Source of the DNA: Serratia surfactantfaciens
Lineage (GTDB): Bacteria; Pseudomonadota; Gammaproteobacteria; Enterobacterales; Enterobacteriaceae
NCBI RefSeq assembly: GCF_001642805.2
Contig: NZ_CP016948.1
Coordinates: 2,418,001-2,482,000 of the forward strand
Length of the DNA: 64,000 bases
Direction of reading: 5' to 3'
Within the stretch, counting starts at the first letter, position 1, and each line of letters starts with the position of its first letter. Of the stretch, positions 48,602 to 56,640 are shown in pieces. Position numbers and translations under genes: made by a program. Below the pieces are notes generated by a model. It had not been told where the DNA came from, searched no databases, and worked only from the letters and a program-made list of their open reading frames with translations.

Positions 48602-49084
48602 ATGGCTATTGATATGTTCCTGAAAGTTGAAGGTGCCAGCGGCGAATCTAAAGATTCGAATCACAAAGGCTGGACCGACATCACTTCTTTCTCCTGGGGC
48701 GCTTCTCAACCGGGCAATATGGGCGTTGGCGGCGGCGGTGGCGCCGGCAAAGTGTGCTTCAACGATCTGCACGTCAACGCGCTGGTCGACAAGTCAACCC
48801 CGGCGCTGCTGAAGCACTGCTCCAGCGGTAAACACCTGACCAAGGTTGAGTTGTCTGTCTGCAAGGCGGGCGGTACTCAGGTTGAGTACGTCAAAATCAC
48901 CCTGGACGACGTGCTGGTCACCGCCGTGCAGTACACCGGTGCAGGCGGCGAAGACACCGTAGGCATCACCTACTCCTTCCAGGCGGCGAAAGTGAAGCAG
49001 CAGTACTGGGAGCAGAGCGACAAAGGCGGCAAAGGCGCCGAAAGCAGCGCAGGTTGGAACATCAAGGAAAACCGCGAAGCTTAA
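48602..49084 (+). CDS. hcp: T6SS tube protein Hcp
   Basis: Hcp hexamers stack into the inner tube and can carry small effectors in their lumen. The 160 aa start with MAIDMFLKVEGASGESKDSN. The family features are GWTDITSFSWGASQPGN, FNDLHVNALVDKSTPALLKH and TVGITYSFQAAKVKQQYW. GC-rich codon use contrasts with the AT-rich flanks. A perfect hairpin follows the stop. Confidence 0.97.
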   Translation: MAIDMFLKVEGASGESKDSNHKGWTDITSFSWGASQPGNMGVGGGGGAGKVCFNDLHVNALVDKSTPALLKHCSSGKHLTKVELSVCKAGGTQVEYVKITLDDVLVTAVQYTGAGGEDTVGITYSFQAAKVKQQYWEQSDKGGKGAESSAGWNIKENREA

Positions 49085-49093
49085 TTGTTATAC

Positions 49094-49116
49094 AACCTCC
49101 CCGTTATGGGGAGGTT
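49094..49116 (+). terminator. Hairpin after hcp
   Basis: AACCTCCCC, GTTAT and GGGGAGGTT form a 9-bp perfect stem 10 bases after the hcp stop, followed by GGTTTGG. It may terminate most transcripts from hcp or stabilise its mRNA, and leave lower expression of the following lysozyme gene. Confidence 0.65.
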
Positions 49117-49151
49117 GGTTTGGCAAGCGATGTATTTTAGATAAGGAAATC

Positions 49152-49982
49152 ATGATGAAAGCGATTAGAAAAGGTGACAGAGGAAATCACGTAAAATCAT
49201 TGCAAGAATTGCTTAATAAACAGGGGGCTATTCTTAACTCTGATGGCATATTCGGTCTAAAGACTGAATTAGCAGTAAAAAAAGTGCAACGTAAAAAAGG
49301 TCTGCATGTTGACGGCATCGCTGGTCGAAAAACATTCTTAGCCCTGGGTTCACACGTCGAAACTCGAGCACCACAACCTCCTATCGGTGGTAGTGCAGGT
49401 CGTCAAGGTCCCGGAGCTATGGGCATTTCACAAAGCGGTTTAAGGTTTATCTTTAATATTGAAGCATGGCGCGGAGTAAGTAACCACCTACATTGGCCTG
49501 GCGGTGCAAGCGGGGTCACTCTGGGGCCGGGTTATGATATGAAAGCTCGCTCTATAGAATCAATAAAAAATACCATGATCGCGATTGGATTAGACAGCGC
49601 AATTGCAGATAAAATCAGTGCAGCCGCCGGGTTACATCATCAGCAAGCTAAAGACTTCGCGAAAGAAAATCACAATTTAGTGGTTTTAACCGACACACAG
49701 GAAACGGAACTACTTAAATTTATAGTACCTGCCTATGAAAGAGCTGTTAGGAATAAAATTCTTGTTCCACTCACACAACAAGAGTTTGATGCGTTAGTCT
49801 CCTTTGCTTATAATCCAGGTGGTCGACTCAACAACGTCGCAGCATTCATTAATCAGAGCAAAATATCTGATGCAATGACAGAAATAAAACGTGCCATTAC
49901 CTCAGGTGGAAAAGTGATGAAAGGGCTGATAAACAGAAGAAATTACGAAGTCGAGCTCTATTTAAATGGAAACTATCGCTAA
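49152..49982 (+). CDS. Putative T6SS effector: peptidoglycan-binding plus lysozyme (GH24/pesticin-like)
   Basis: This is a predicted muramidase that cuts the glycan chains of peptidoglycan. Of 276 aa, residues 1-66 match a PG_binding_1 domain (KGDRGNHVKSLQELLNKQGA, SDGIFGLKTELAVKKVQ, DGIAGRKTFLAL). A Gly/Pro linker (72-90) follows. Residues 91-276 are lysozyme-like: Glu104 (FNIEAWRG), SGVTLGPGYD with Thr123 and Asp129, and EFDALVSFAYNPGG. The Glu, Thr and Asp order resembles the pesticin-type active site. There is no signal peptide and no holin, spanin or phage gene nearby. It directly follows hcp and precedes an LprI-type lipoprotein, so a T6SS effector is likely. AAGGA precedes two ATGs (49152, 49155). 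The DNA is AT-rich, suggesting transfer. Confidence 0.82.
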   Translation: MMKAIRKGDRGNHVKSLQELLNKQGAILNSDGIFGLKTELAVKKVQRKKGLHVDGIAGRKTFLALGSHVETRAPQPPIGGSAGRQGPGAMGISQSGLRFIFNIEAWRGVSNHLHWPGGASGVTLGPGYDMKARSIESIKNTMIAIGLDSAIADKISAAAGLHHQQAKDFAKENHNLVVLTDTQETELLKFIVPAYERAVRNKILVPLTQQEFDALVSFAYNPGGRLNNVAAFINQSKISDAMTEIKRAITSGGKVMKGLINRRNYEVELYLNGNYR

Positions 49983-49995
49983 GGAATTCGCCACA

Positions 49996-50790
49996 ATGAA
50001 ATTATCTGCATTTTTAATTAGTAGCGTATTTTTCTCACTTACTGCATGTGCAGCAGAAAAAAACGTTAATACCCCAACATCATCAACTATTGATGGCTTA
50101 TGGCAAGTGACTCAGGTCAACATAGACAATGAGACTACCCGCACGCTTAGCTATCAACTTAACGACCCTCGATTACTAGGAAGGGTAATCAATATTTCCA
50201 CTAAATCAATAGAAAACAATCTGCCGGAAAAAGACGTCTGCACAGCGCCAACCTTAAGTATTGAGAGAAGCACGCTAAATCAATTCATCGGTAAGTCGAT
50301 GGGCGGAGATAAAAGCATCTCGGCTAAAAACTATGCATTGAAAGAAAACGGCCAAGCAGAAGTCTCTATTTTCAAGATCGCTTGTCACTCCGGATCATTC
50401 GGCCCATCCGATAATGGTGCAGGCTCCAGCTTTGCCGCTCTCAATCCAAAAAAAATGCTGGTTAATTGGTACGATGGTTCGCTACTGCAATTAGAACGGT
50501 TACCGAAAGATCCTAAACCTGCAGCGTCTTTCGACTGTGCCAAATCTACAAGCGTTGTTGAAAAAACTATCTGCTCAGACTTCAATTTATCCGCCTATGA
50601 CAAAAGCGTTTCTCAAGCTTGGCTGTTGGCAAAAAAGCAGGCGACCGATGTAGGGGATAAAAAACTGGCGGCTTCTTTAAACAGCACGCAAAGATCTTGG
50701 TTACTGCAAAGGGATAAATGCCGAGATGACAAAGATTGCCTGGCCGATACGATGCAAAAACGAATCGATGCACTTACGTCACACGATTAA
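49996..50790 (+). CDS. Putative immunity lipoprotein with LprI-type lysozyme-inhibitor domain
   Basis: A 264 aa predicted lipoprotein. The signal peptide ends in the lipobox LTAC (Cys18). Residues about 30-175 form an unrecognised beta-rich domain (DGLWQVTQVNIDNE). Residues 179-262 match the LprI/DUF1311 family, with the cysteine pairs (FDCAKS, KTICSDFNLSAYD, KCRDDKDC) and the signature STQRSWLLQRDKC. LprI-like domains inhibit lysozymes. It starts 13 bases after the lysozyme gene, so it is most likely the cognate immunity protein, anchored in the periplasm where the toxin acts. The start at 49996 follows AAGGA; an in-frame start at 49966 lies inside the toxin gene. Confidence 0.8.
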   Translation: MKLSAFLISSVFFSLTACAAEKNVNTPTSSTIDGLWQVTQVNIDNETTRTLSYQLNDPRLLGRVINISTKSIENNLPEKDVCTAPTLSIERSTLNQFIGKSMGGDKSISAKNYALKENGQAEVSIFKIACHSGSFGPSDNGAGSSFAALNPKKMLVNWYDGSLLQLERLPKDPKPAASFDCAKSTSVVEKTICSDFNLSAYDKSVSQAWLLAKKQATDVGDKKLAASLNSTQRSWLLQRDKCRDDKDCLADTMQKRIDALTSHD

Positions 50791-51142
50791 AACTGCGTTC
50801 CTACTCATGTTGGCGGTATTGAATACTGAAGCTTCCGCCAACGGAAAGTATTCCCCTGCTGAGTACCTCAAAAACTACGCGCTTAGCGTTTGCATCGCCG
50901 AGGGGTACTCAGCAAAAGAAGTCAAAAACGATGCCGCCGCCGCCGCTCGGGGTTACATGGAGTTCGGCGATTATTCTCTGGAAGCGCATACCGCTGTCAG
51001 GGCGCTGGCAAAAGAATTTCTGGCAAAGCCCTATGACAGCATGTCTGGAGAGCCGATGACGATGGCCAAGTGCATCGATCTTGTACATAGCCAAGCGTTG
51101 CAAGCTATCATCAAGAAATACCAAGGGAAAGACGACAACTGA
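50768..51142 (+). CDS. Tai4/Rap2-like immunity protein, no adjacent partner effector
   Basis: Tai4 proteins inhibit Tae4 amidases in the periplasm. The ATG at 50768, overlapping the preceding gene by 23 bases, gives 124 aa with a signal peptide (MHLRHTIKTAFLLMLAVL, ending NTEASA). Mature features are YLKNYALSVCIAEGY, ARGYMEFGDYSLEAH and MAKCIDLVHSQAL with the two conserved cysteines. No Tae4/Ssp2 amidase is encoded beside it. It may protect against non-kin amidases. The ribosome site is weak, so translation may be coupled to the gene before it. Confidence 0.8.
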   Translation: MHLRHTIKTAFLLMLAVLNTEASANGKYSPAEYLKNYALSVCIAEGYSAKEVKNDAAAAARGYMEFGDYSLEAHTAVRALAKEFLAKPYDSMSGEPMTMAKCIDLVHSQALQAIIKKYQGKDDN

Positions 51143-51187
51143 TATCAGAGTTGCTCAAACGACGGCTCATATCAAAGGTTATCTCGG

Positions 51188-51547
51188 ATGAGAAGATACA
51201 CGTACTTTTTAATGTCTCTGCTGCTCGGAAGCCATGTAGTCCTTGCTGAAAACTCGCTCAATGCTCTATCGCAAGAGGCACTATATAAAAATTGGTTAGT
51301 CAGCCGTTGCATTGGGAAGTCCACTGACTTAGAAAAAACCAAACAAGACGCCTTCCGTTCCGCTTCCGCCTATTTAGAATTGAGTAAACTGCCTATGGAT
51401 GCATTTGAACAAGGTGAAAAACTGGCTGAACAGTACGCAAATAAAAACAGCCAAGGCTCAGTTCAAGGGACTTACCATACTTTAGATTGTCTTTCACTGC
51501 AGAACGCCAGTGAAGCTGAAACCATTTTTGAACGTTACTCAAAGTAA
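51188..51547 (+). CDS. Second Tai4-like immunity protein
   Basis: A 119 aa protein with a Sec signal peptide (MRRYTYFLMSLLLGSHVVLA). It is a diverged paralogue of the preceding gene: LYKNWLVSRCIGKS matches YLKNYALSVCIAEG, the SASAYLELSKLPMDAF region matches ARGYMEFGDYSLEA, and the second Cys is kept (YHTLDCLSLQNA). It is probably an orphan immunity gene against amidase effectors of other strains. The DNA is AT-rich. Confidence 0.75.
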   Translation: MRRYTYFLMSLLLGSHVVLAENSLNALSQEALYKNWLVSRCIGKSTDLEKTKQDAFRSASAYLELSKLPMDAFEQGEKLAEQYANKNSQGSVQGTYHTLDCLSLQNASEAETIFERYSK

Positions 51548-51562
51548 TAGCCGCAGTGATAG

Positions 51563-52102
51563 AATTCATTTTTTTGCAGCCATCACCTTCAAATTAATTA
51601 CATTTTTATCACTTATAATTTATTACTTGAAAATATACCAGCACCATTAATCATCAGTCATTGGGAAAATATTCCTTGGCTTTCTATTACTCAGTACAAA
51701 CCATATGGAATTTTAGAGCATTGGGATAATGAAAAAACAGTGATCGATGACGTCACACTTTCCACCTACTCTTACTCATTTGTGTTTTTATACTTTTTCC
51801 TGTCAGTCTTAGTATTTGTCGGGCTTTATCACCTAAAACAAAAAACCAACAATAGAAAATCCCATTCCCTTTTTGTGATAGCTACCACAGTAAATTTATT
51901 TGCAAGCATCATCTAGGGTTTAGTGTTTAACTATGGTTCTGAGATACTGGATCCAATGCTCAATATAAAATTTCAAGACTATGATGAGGTGTGGTACGCC
52001 AGTATTATATTCGCCCTTACTTACCTGTCTCAATTACCAACTAATCTCTATTACAAAAGAAAGACTAAGAATAATGCGAACAATAGCAATGACATCACCT
52101 GA
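51563..52102 (+). pseudogene. Broken membrane-protein gene with in-frame stop
   Basis: One reading frame is open from 51563 to a TGA at 52100-52102 except for a single TAG at 51914-51916. It has no ATG start. The translation is coherent: LIISHWENIPWLSITQYKPY, then SFVFLYFFLSVLVFVGLYHL, then VIATTVNLFASII, the stop, and GLVFNYGSEI, YASIIFALTYLSQLP and NLYYKRKTKNN. It predicts at least three membrane helices and a basic tail. The family was not recognised. Being in the effector-immunity segment, it may be a dead membrane immunity gene. The remaining 170 bases to fha hold no gene. Confidence 0.65.
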
Positions 52103-52272
52103 CATATACAGCCTCACGTTATTATATTGAAGTTTTCGACCATATAATGCGTTAACCCAAAAAATTAGTCACTCACATTCAAAGATCTCTCTTAGGAAAG
52201 AAATTAAGTCAAACTCATCCAGTTATCGAGTTCCACTGTCTGGCCATAAGATCTAATCAGCAGGAATGCCTT

Positions 52273-54012
52273 ATGCGATTTTCCATTGTAAAAAATAAAA
52301 GCGGCCAGGTTCCGCCGCAGAGCAGTTGCGATTTTCTGCCGCCGGGCGGCACCATCGGCCGCAGCGTGGACAACAACCTGGTGCTGCCGGACGAAGAGCG
52401 CGCCATTTCCCGCCTGCAGGCGATCGTGCATATTTCCGCTGACGGCGAATGCCGCATCACCAACCGCGGCAACGTCACCCGCGTGCTGCTGAACGACATT
52501 CCGCTGGAGCGCGGCCGCCAGGTTGAACTGCAGGATGGCGACGTGCTCGGCATCGACGATTACCAGATTGAAGTCAGCGCGCTACAGCAACACGCCGCGC
52601 CACAGGCTCAACCGGTGGCCAAGGCTGCTGCCGTTGCCGCTGCTGCGGCCCCAGCAGCCGCCGCCACCGAAAAATCCGCCGCGCCAATTCCCAACGAAAT
52701 CTGGGACAGCCTGGTGGAAGAATTTACGCCTAACGCGCCGGCCGCCGTCACACCGCCGCCGATCGCCAATCCGGACAATCATCCGCTGCTGGATACCCCC
52801 GCTCACGAGCTGAACCCGGCCGATCCGCTGGCGCAGCTGGCGGGCAATGTCGATCTGCGCCAACTGCAGCAGCAGCAAACCGATCCGGCGGCGCTGTTCA
52901 ACACCGACGCCACCTTTGAGCGCGAGCACATCCTGGCCGATACCACCCCTAGCGCGCTGCTGGCAGAACAGGCGGCACCGCCGCGTCCGGCAGCCCCGGC
53001 GCAGAATGCGCAGCAACCGGAGCAAGAACTGGATCCGCTGGCGCTGTTCGGGGGCTCATCCGCCCCCGCTTCGCCAGAGACGCTGAACAGCAACGATCCG
53101 CTGGGGTTGCTGATGGGCGGCGCCGTGCCGCTGGCTCAGCCGGAGGAACCGGTACAGCCGTCGTCCCCGCCGCCAGCACCGGCACCGATCGCCGCACAAC
53201 CGCAAGCGCCGCGCCCACAGCCGACGCCGCCGCCCGTGCAGATGCCCGAGCCGCAACCCCAACCCGCGCCGCAGTTCAGCCAGCCGGAACCGCCCGCGCA
53301 GCCGCCGCGCCCGCGCCAGGGCAACCGCCTGGGCATCGATCCAGTCGCCTACCAGTCCGCCCAGCGGCAACACGCCGCCGCGCCGAATGGCGACGCATTG
53401 GAAGGGCCGTTGCTGACGGCACTGTTGCAAGGCATCGGTCTCGACGATCTGCAGCCACAGCCGCATTTCGACGAACGCCAGATCCGCCAGGCCGGCCGCC
53501 TGCTGAGCCTGTTCTCGCAAGGCACCGTCGCCCTGCTCTCATCCCGCTCGATCCTCAAGCGCGGCGTGAAGGCCGAGATGACCATGATCCTCGACGAAGC
53601 CAACAACCCGTTCAAGCTGTTGCCTTCGGGTAAAACGGTGCTGATGCAGATGTTCGGCAGCCAGATGCCGGGCTTTATGCCGCCGGAGCAGGCGGTACGC
53701 GACGCGCTGATCGACCTGCAGGCGCACCAGTTGGGGATGATCGCCGGCATCCGCGCCATCATCGCCGCCATGCTGCAGTCGTTCAATCCGGAGCGCCTCG
53801 AAGAGGAAGCGCGCAAAGAAGGCGTGGCGCCGCGCCTGTCGCTGCCCGCCAACCGCAAGGCCGCGCTGTGGGACTACTTCGTGAAGAACTATCAGCAAAC
53901 CTCCGGCGAGATCGAGGACGATTTCCACACCCTGTTCGGCGAAGCCTTCCTGCACGCCTATGACGTTGAAGTGAATCAATACAAAGACTCACAGACCAAA
54001 CCGGACGCGTAA
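52273..54012 (+). CDS. tagH: T6SS FHA-domain protein Fha (TagH)
   Basis: Fha is a phosphothreonine-binding scaffold phosphorylated by PpkA that promotes T6SS assembly. The 579 aa start with an FHA domain (about 1-95: GGTIGRSVDNNLVLPDEERA, ISRLQAIVHI, NRGNVTRVLLND). A long Pro/Ala/Gln-rich linker covers about 95-350 and contains threonines that could be phosphorylated. The C-terminal T6SS-FHA domain is conserved (LLSLFSQGTVALLSSRSILK, NNPFKLLPSGKTVLMQMFGS). Its stop overlaps the pppA start. Confidence 0.93.
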   Translation: MRFSIVKNKSGQVPPQSSCDFLPPGGTIGRSVDNNLVLPDEERAISRLQAIVHISADGECRITNRGNVTRVLLNDIPLERGRQVELQDGDVLGIDDYQIEVSALQQHAAPQAQPVAKAAAVAAAAAPAAAATEKSAAPIPNEIWDSLVEEFTPNAPAAVTPPPIANPDNHPLLDTPAHELNPADPLAQLAGNVDLRQLQQQQTDPAALFNTDATFEREHILADTTPSALLAEQAAPPRPAAPAQNAQQPEQELDPLALFGGSSAPASPETLNSNDPLGLLMGGAVPLAQPEEPVQPSSPPPAPAPIAAQPQAPRPQPTPPPVQMPEPQPQPAPQFSQPEPPAQPPRPRQGNRLGIDPVAYQSAQRQHAAAPNGDALEGPLLTALLQGIGLDDLQPQPHFDERQIRQAGRLLSLFSQGTVALLSSRSILKRGVKAEMTMILDEANNPFKLLPSGKTVLMQMFGSQMPGFMPPEQAVRDALIDLQAHQLGMIAGIRAIIAAMLQSFNPERLEEEARKEGVAPRLSLPANRKAALWDYFVKNYQQTSGEIEDDFHTLFGEAFLHAYDVEVNQYKDSQTKPDA

Positions 54013-54785
54013 TGAATATCACCATAGCCTCTACCTCCAACCAGGGCGGCCGCGCCTCCAACCAGGATCAAACCGGCGAGGTGCTCGGCAACCGCGCCGC
54101 CTGCTTCGTGGTGTGCGACGGCATCGCCGGCTTTCCGGGCGGCGATATCGCCGCCCAGTTGGCGCGCGACACCATTTTGCAAAACTTCGACGGCGAAAAG
54201 CATCTGAACGCCCAGAGCATTCGTCAGCACATCACGCGCGCCAACGCCGCGATCCACCAGCAGCAGCGGCAGTCAGACGAATACAGCAAGATGGGCACCA
54301 CGCTGGTCAGCCTGTTTATCGATCGCGATTATCAGCTGGCCTACTGGGCGCACGCCGGCGACAGCCGCCTGTACCTGTTCCGCCGCGGCTACCTGCATGC
54401 CGTCACCACCGACCACAGCCTGATCCAACAAATGCAGGACGCCGGTTATCAAACCAACGGCATCAACAGCAACCTGCTGTATTTCGCGCTGGGGCTCAAC
54501 GAAGAGCGCGACGCCACCTACAGCGACGTGCTGCAGCTGGAGGACGGCGACGTTTTCCTGCTGTGCACCGACGGCTTCTGGCACAGCTTCAGCCAGGCCG
54601 AACTGGAACAGTCGCTGCACATGGTCAACTCCCCCAGCGAGTGGATCGCCCTGATGCAGCAGGCATGGAAGAAAAACAATAACAGCGATAACTACAGCGC
54701 TATCGCCGTCTGGATTGGCTCACCGCAGGAAACCACCCTGCTGCATTCGCTGGCGGATGCGGAACGGTTTTTGATTCGCGACTGA
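54012..54785 (+). CDS. pppA: PP2C-type phosphatase PppA
   Basis: PppA removes phosphate from the PpkA/Fha system and helps T6SS dynamics. The 257 aa carry PP2C motifs: RASNQDQTGEVLGNRAACFV with the metal Asp, CDGIAGFPGGD, MGTTLVSLFIDRD, YWAHAGDSRLYLFRRG, LCTDGFWHSFS and NSDNYSAIAVWIG. The start overlaps the fha stop by one base. It pairs functionally with ppkA at the right edge. Confidence 0.95.
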   Translation: MNITIASTSNQGGRASNQDQTGEVLGNRAACFVVCDGIAGFPGGDIAAQLARDTILQNFDGEKHLNAQSIRQHITRANAAIHQQQRQSDEYSKMGTTLVSLFIDRDYQLAYWAHAGDSRLYLFRRGYLHAVTTDHSLIQQMQDAGYQTNGINSNLLYFALGLNEERDATYSDVLQLEDGDVFLLCTDGFWHSFSQAELEQSLHMVNSPSEWIALMQQAWKKNNNSDNYSAIAVWIGSPQETTLLHSLADAERFLIRD

Positions 54786-54814
54786 GTCGGCGCACATTCA
54801 CAGCAAGGTTCACT

Positions 54815-55801
54815 ATGAAATACTGGATGCCGGGGCTCGTTGCCCTGATGGCGGTACCGACCGCGCAGGCGATGAACTATCGCCTGGTTTACTCCCCCAG
54901 CCAGAAGCTGGAAGTGTTTATCGATGACGTCAAGAACAGCAATCCGGAAAGCTGGTGCGGTAAAAGCATCCCGCTGCGCATCGTCTCGGCGCAAGGCAAA
55001 GATCCGGCGGTGCTGAACGACTTCCTGCCGCGCGTCGGCAATCTGCTGGAAAAGCAGTGCCCGAAAGCCGGCCACCTGCCCTGGACGCTGACCGACAAGC
55101 GCGGTGAGAAGCTGGCCAGCGGCGAAGCCGCCAAAGCGCGCGGCTGGAAACCGGTGGTCAAACAGGAGACCGCCGAGCAGCCGGAAACTCCGCCGCAGCC
55201 GGCGATCCCTGCGGCGGTGGCCGTGACCTCTCCGCAGGCGGACACCGCACCGCCGCAGCGTTTCAGCCTGCCGCAGGGCTGCCATTTCCGCACTTTCTGG
55301 CGCGATGAAGCCAACGGCGGCGCGTTGTTCATTCCCGCTGGCGACGCGCTGCGTTGCGGCGAGGACGGCTGGCTGCAGGGCAGCGGCGCGGTCACGCTGC
55401 AACAGGGCGGCCAGACCCTCTCGCCGACGCTGTGGTTCCTGCAGGGCTACCCGCTGGCGAAGATCAACGGTGGCGATCGCGCGCTGACCGTCGTCAACGC
55501 CAACGCCCAACGGCTGGTGCTGGGCGGCAACCCGCAGGCGCCGGGCAGTTTCCTGCTGCTGAGCTTCGAACCGCAGTTGCACGCCTGGGCGTTCAACGGT
55601 GAAGCGATCGTTGAAATGGCGCGCGTCGACGCCGCCGACGAGAACAAGATCAAACAGCGCGTGCAACAGGCGCAGGCCGCCTGGCAGCCGCTGCTGAGCG
55701 CCCCCGCCCCGCTGGCCTTCAAACTGGTGGAGAAGCTGGCCGAAGACCGGGTCGATCCGGCCAGCGGCAGCTACCTGTCGGTTAACGGCGCCACTCACTG
55801 A
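54815..55801 (+). CDS. Unrecognised periplasmic protein in the T6SS phospho-control cluster
   Basis: A 328 aa protein with a Sec signal peptide (MPGLVALMAVPTAQA) and no membrane anchor. Residues about 20-120 (YRLVYSPSQKLEVFIDDVKN, ESWCGKSIPLRIVSAQGKDP, LLEKQCPKAG) hold two cysteines. A Pro/Thr/Ala linker (130-160) leads to a C-terminal domain starting RFSLPQGCHFRTFWRD. I did not match it to a core T6SS family. Its place between pppA and tagJ, with ppkA nearby, suggests a periplasmic regulator of the kinase such as Serratia RtkS. That name is a guess. Confidence 0.7.
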   Translation: MKYWMPGLVALMAVPTAQAMNYRLVYSPSQKLEVFIDDVKNSNPESWCGKSIPLRIVSAQGKDPAVLNDFLPRVGNLLEKQCPKAGHLPWTLTDKRGEKLASGEAAKARGWKPVVKQETAEQPETPPQPAIPAAVAVTSPQADTAPPQRFSLPQGCHFRTFWRDEANGGALFIPAGDALRCGEDGWLQGSGAVTLQQGGQTLSPTLWFLQGYPLAKINGGDRALTVVNANAQRLVLGGNPQAPGSFLLLSFEPQLHAWAFNGEAIVEMARVDAADENKIKQRVQQAQAAWQPLLSAPAPLAFKLVEKLAEDRVDPASGSYLSVNGATH

Positions 55802-55816
55802 TTATAAGGAAAGCCT

Positions 55817-56638
55817 GTGAAATCATTAGCAAGCATGCTGCAAGGCCACTCGATCGGCGCGGCCATTACCGCCGTCGAAAATGACATCAAGGCGAAACCG
55901 GCGGATGCCGATCTGCGCGCCGCGCTGGTGCAACTGCTGTGCCTGAGCGGCAACTGGACGCGCGCCAACGCACAGCTGAAGTCCTGGCAGGCGCTGAAAC
56001 CGATCGCCCAACCGACCACACTGCTGCTGATGCAGTCGGTCAACGCCGAGCTGCAGCGCCAGGCAGTGTTCGCCGGCACGGCCGCGCCGGCGCTGCTGCG
56101 GCAGGATCAGCCCTGGCTGCAACTGCTGGTGCAGGCGCTGCATCAGGATGCACAAGGGGCGGCCGAACAGGCCCAGGCGCTGCGCGACCAAGCGCTGGAA
56201 GCTGCGCCGGCCGGCGCCGGGCGGTTAACGCTGGCCGAAGGGGAGCAAGAGCGGCAACTGAGTTTCGACTGGCTGACCGACGGCGACGGCCGCCTCGGGC
56301 CGGTGTGCGAGCTGGCGCTGAATGGCGTTTACTACTGGCTGCCGTTCGCCGACATCGCCGCGATCCAGTTCCAGGCGCCGCAGAGCGCCATCGATCTGGT
56401 GTGGAGCCATGCGCTGGTGCGCCTGACCGATGGCCGCGAACAGGTGTGCCAACTGCCCGCCCGTTATCCGCTGGCTGCAGACAGCGACGACGCGCTGTTG
56501 CTGGGCAAACGCACCGAATGGCAACCGCTGGGCGACGGCACCCACTATGCCGGGCTCGGCCTGAAGACCTGGCTCAGCGAAAGCGATGAATTCCCGCTGC
56601 ACAGCCTGCGGCAGCTGAGCTTCGACGCGAGCGCCTGA
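55817..56638 (+). CDS. tagJ: T6SS accessory protein TagJ (ImpE)
   Basis: TagJ is an accessory protein that binds the TssB N-terminus in systems such as P. aeruginosa H1-T6SS. The 273 aa start with a tetratricopeptide-like helical part (IKAKPADADLRAALVQLLCL, GNWTRANAQLKSWQAL). The ImpE C-terminal domain follows (GVYYWLPFADIAAIQFQAPQ, DLVWSHALVRLTDG). It has no signal peptide and lies directly before tssE. Confidence 0.92.
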   Translation: MKSLASMLQGHSIGAAITAVENDIKAKPADADLRAALVQLLCLSGNWTRANAQLKSWQALKPIAQPTTLLLMQSVNAELQRQAVFAGTAAPALLRQDQPWLQLLVQALHQDAQGAAEQAQALRDQALEAAPAGAGRLTLAEGEQERQLSFDWLTDGDGRLGPVCELALNGVYYWLPFADIAAIQFQAPQSAIDLVWSHALVRLTDGREQVCQLPARYPLAADSDDALLLGKRTEWQPLGDGTHYAGLGLKTWLSESDEFPLHSLRQLSFDASA

Positions 56639-56640
56639 AC

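Noticed and set aside
49152..49982. Prophage endolysin explanation for the lysozyme gene
   Set aside because: No holin, spanin, integrase or structural phage genes are nearby, and the gene is between hcp and immunity-type genes, so a T6SS effector is the better reading. A phage origin of the domain is still likely.
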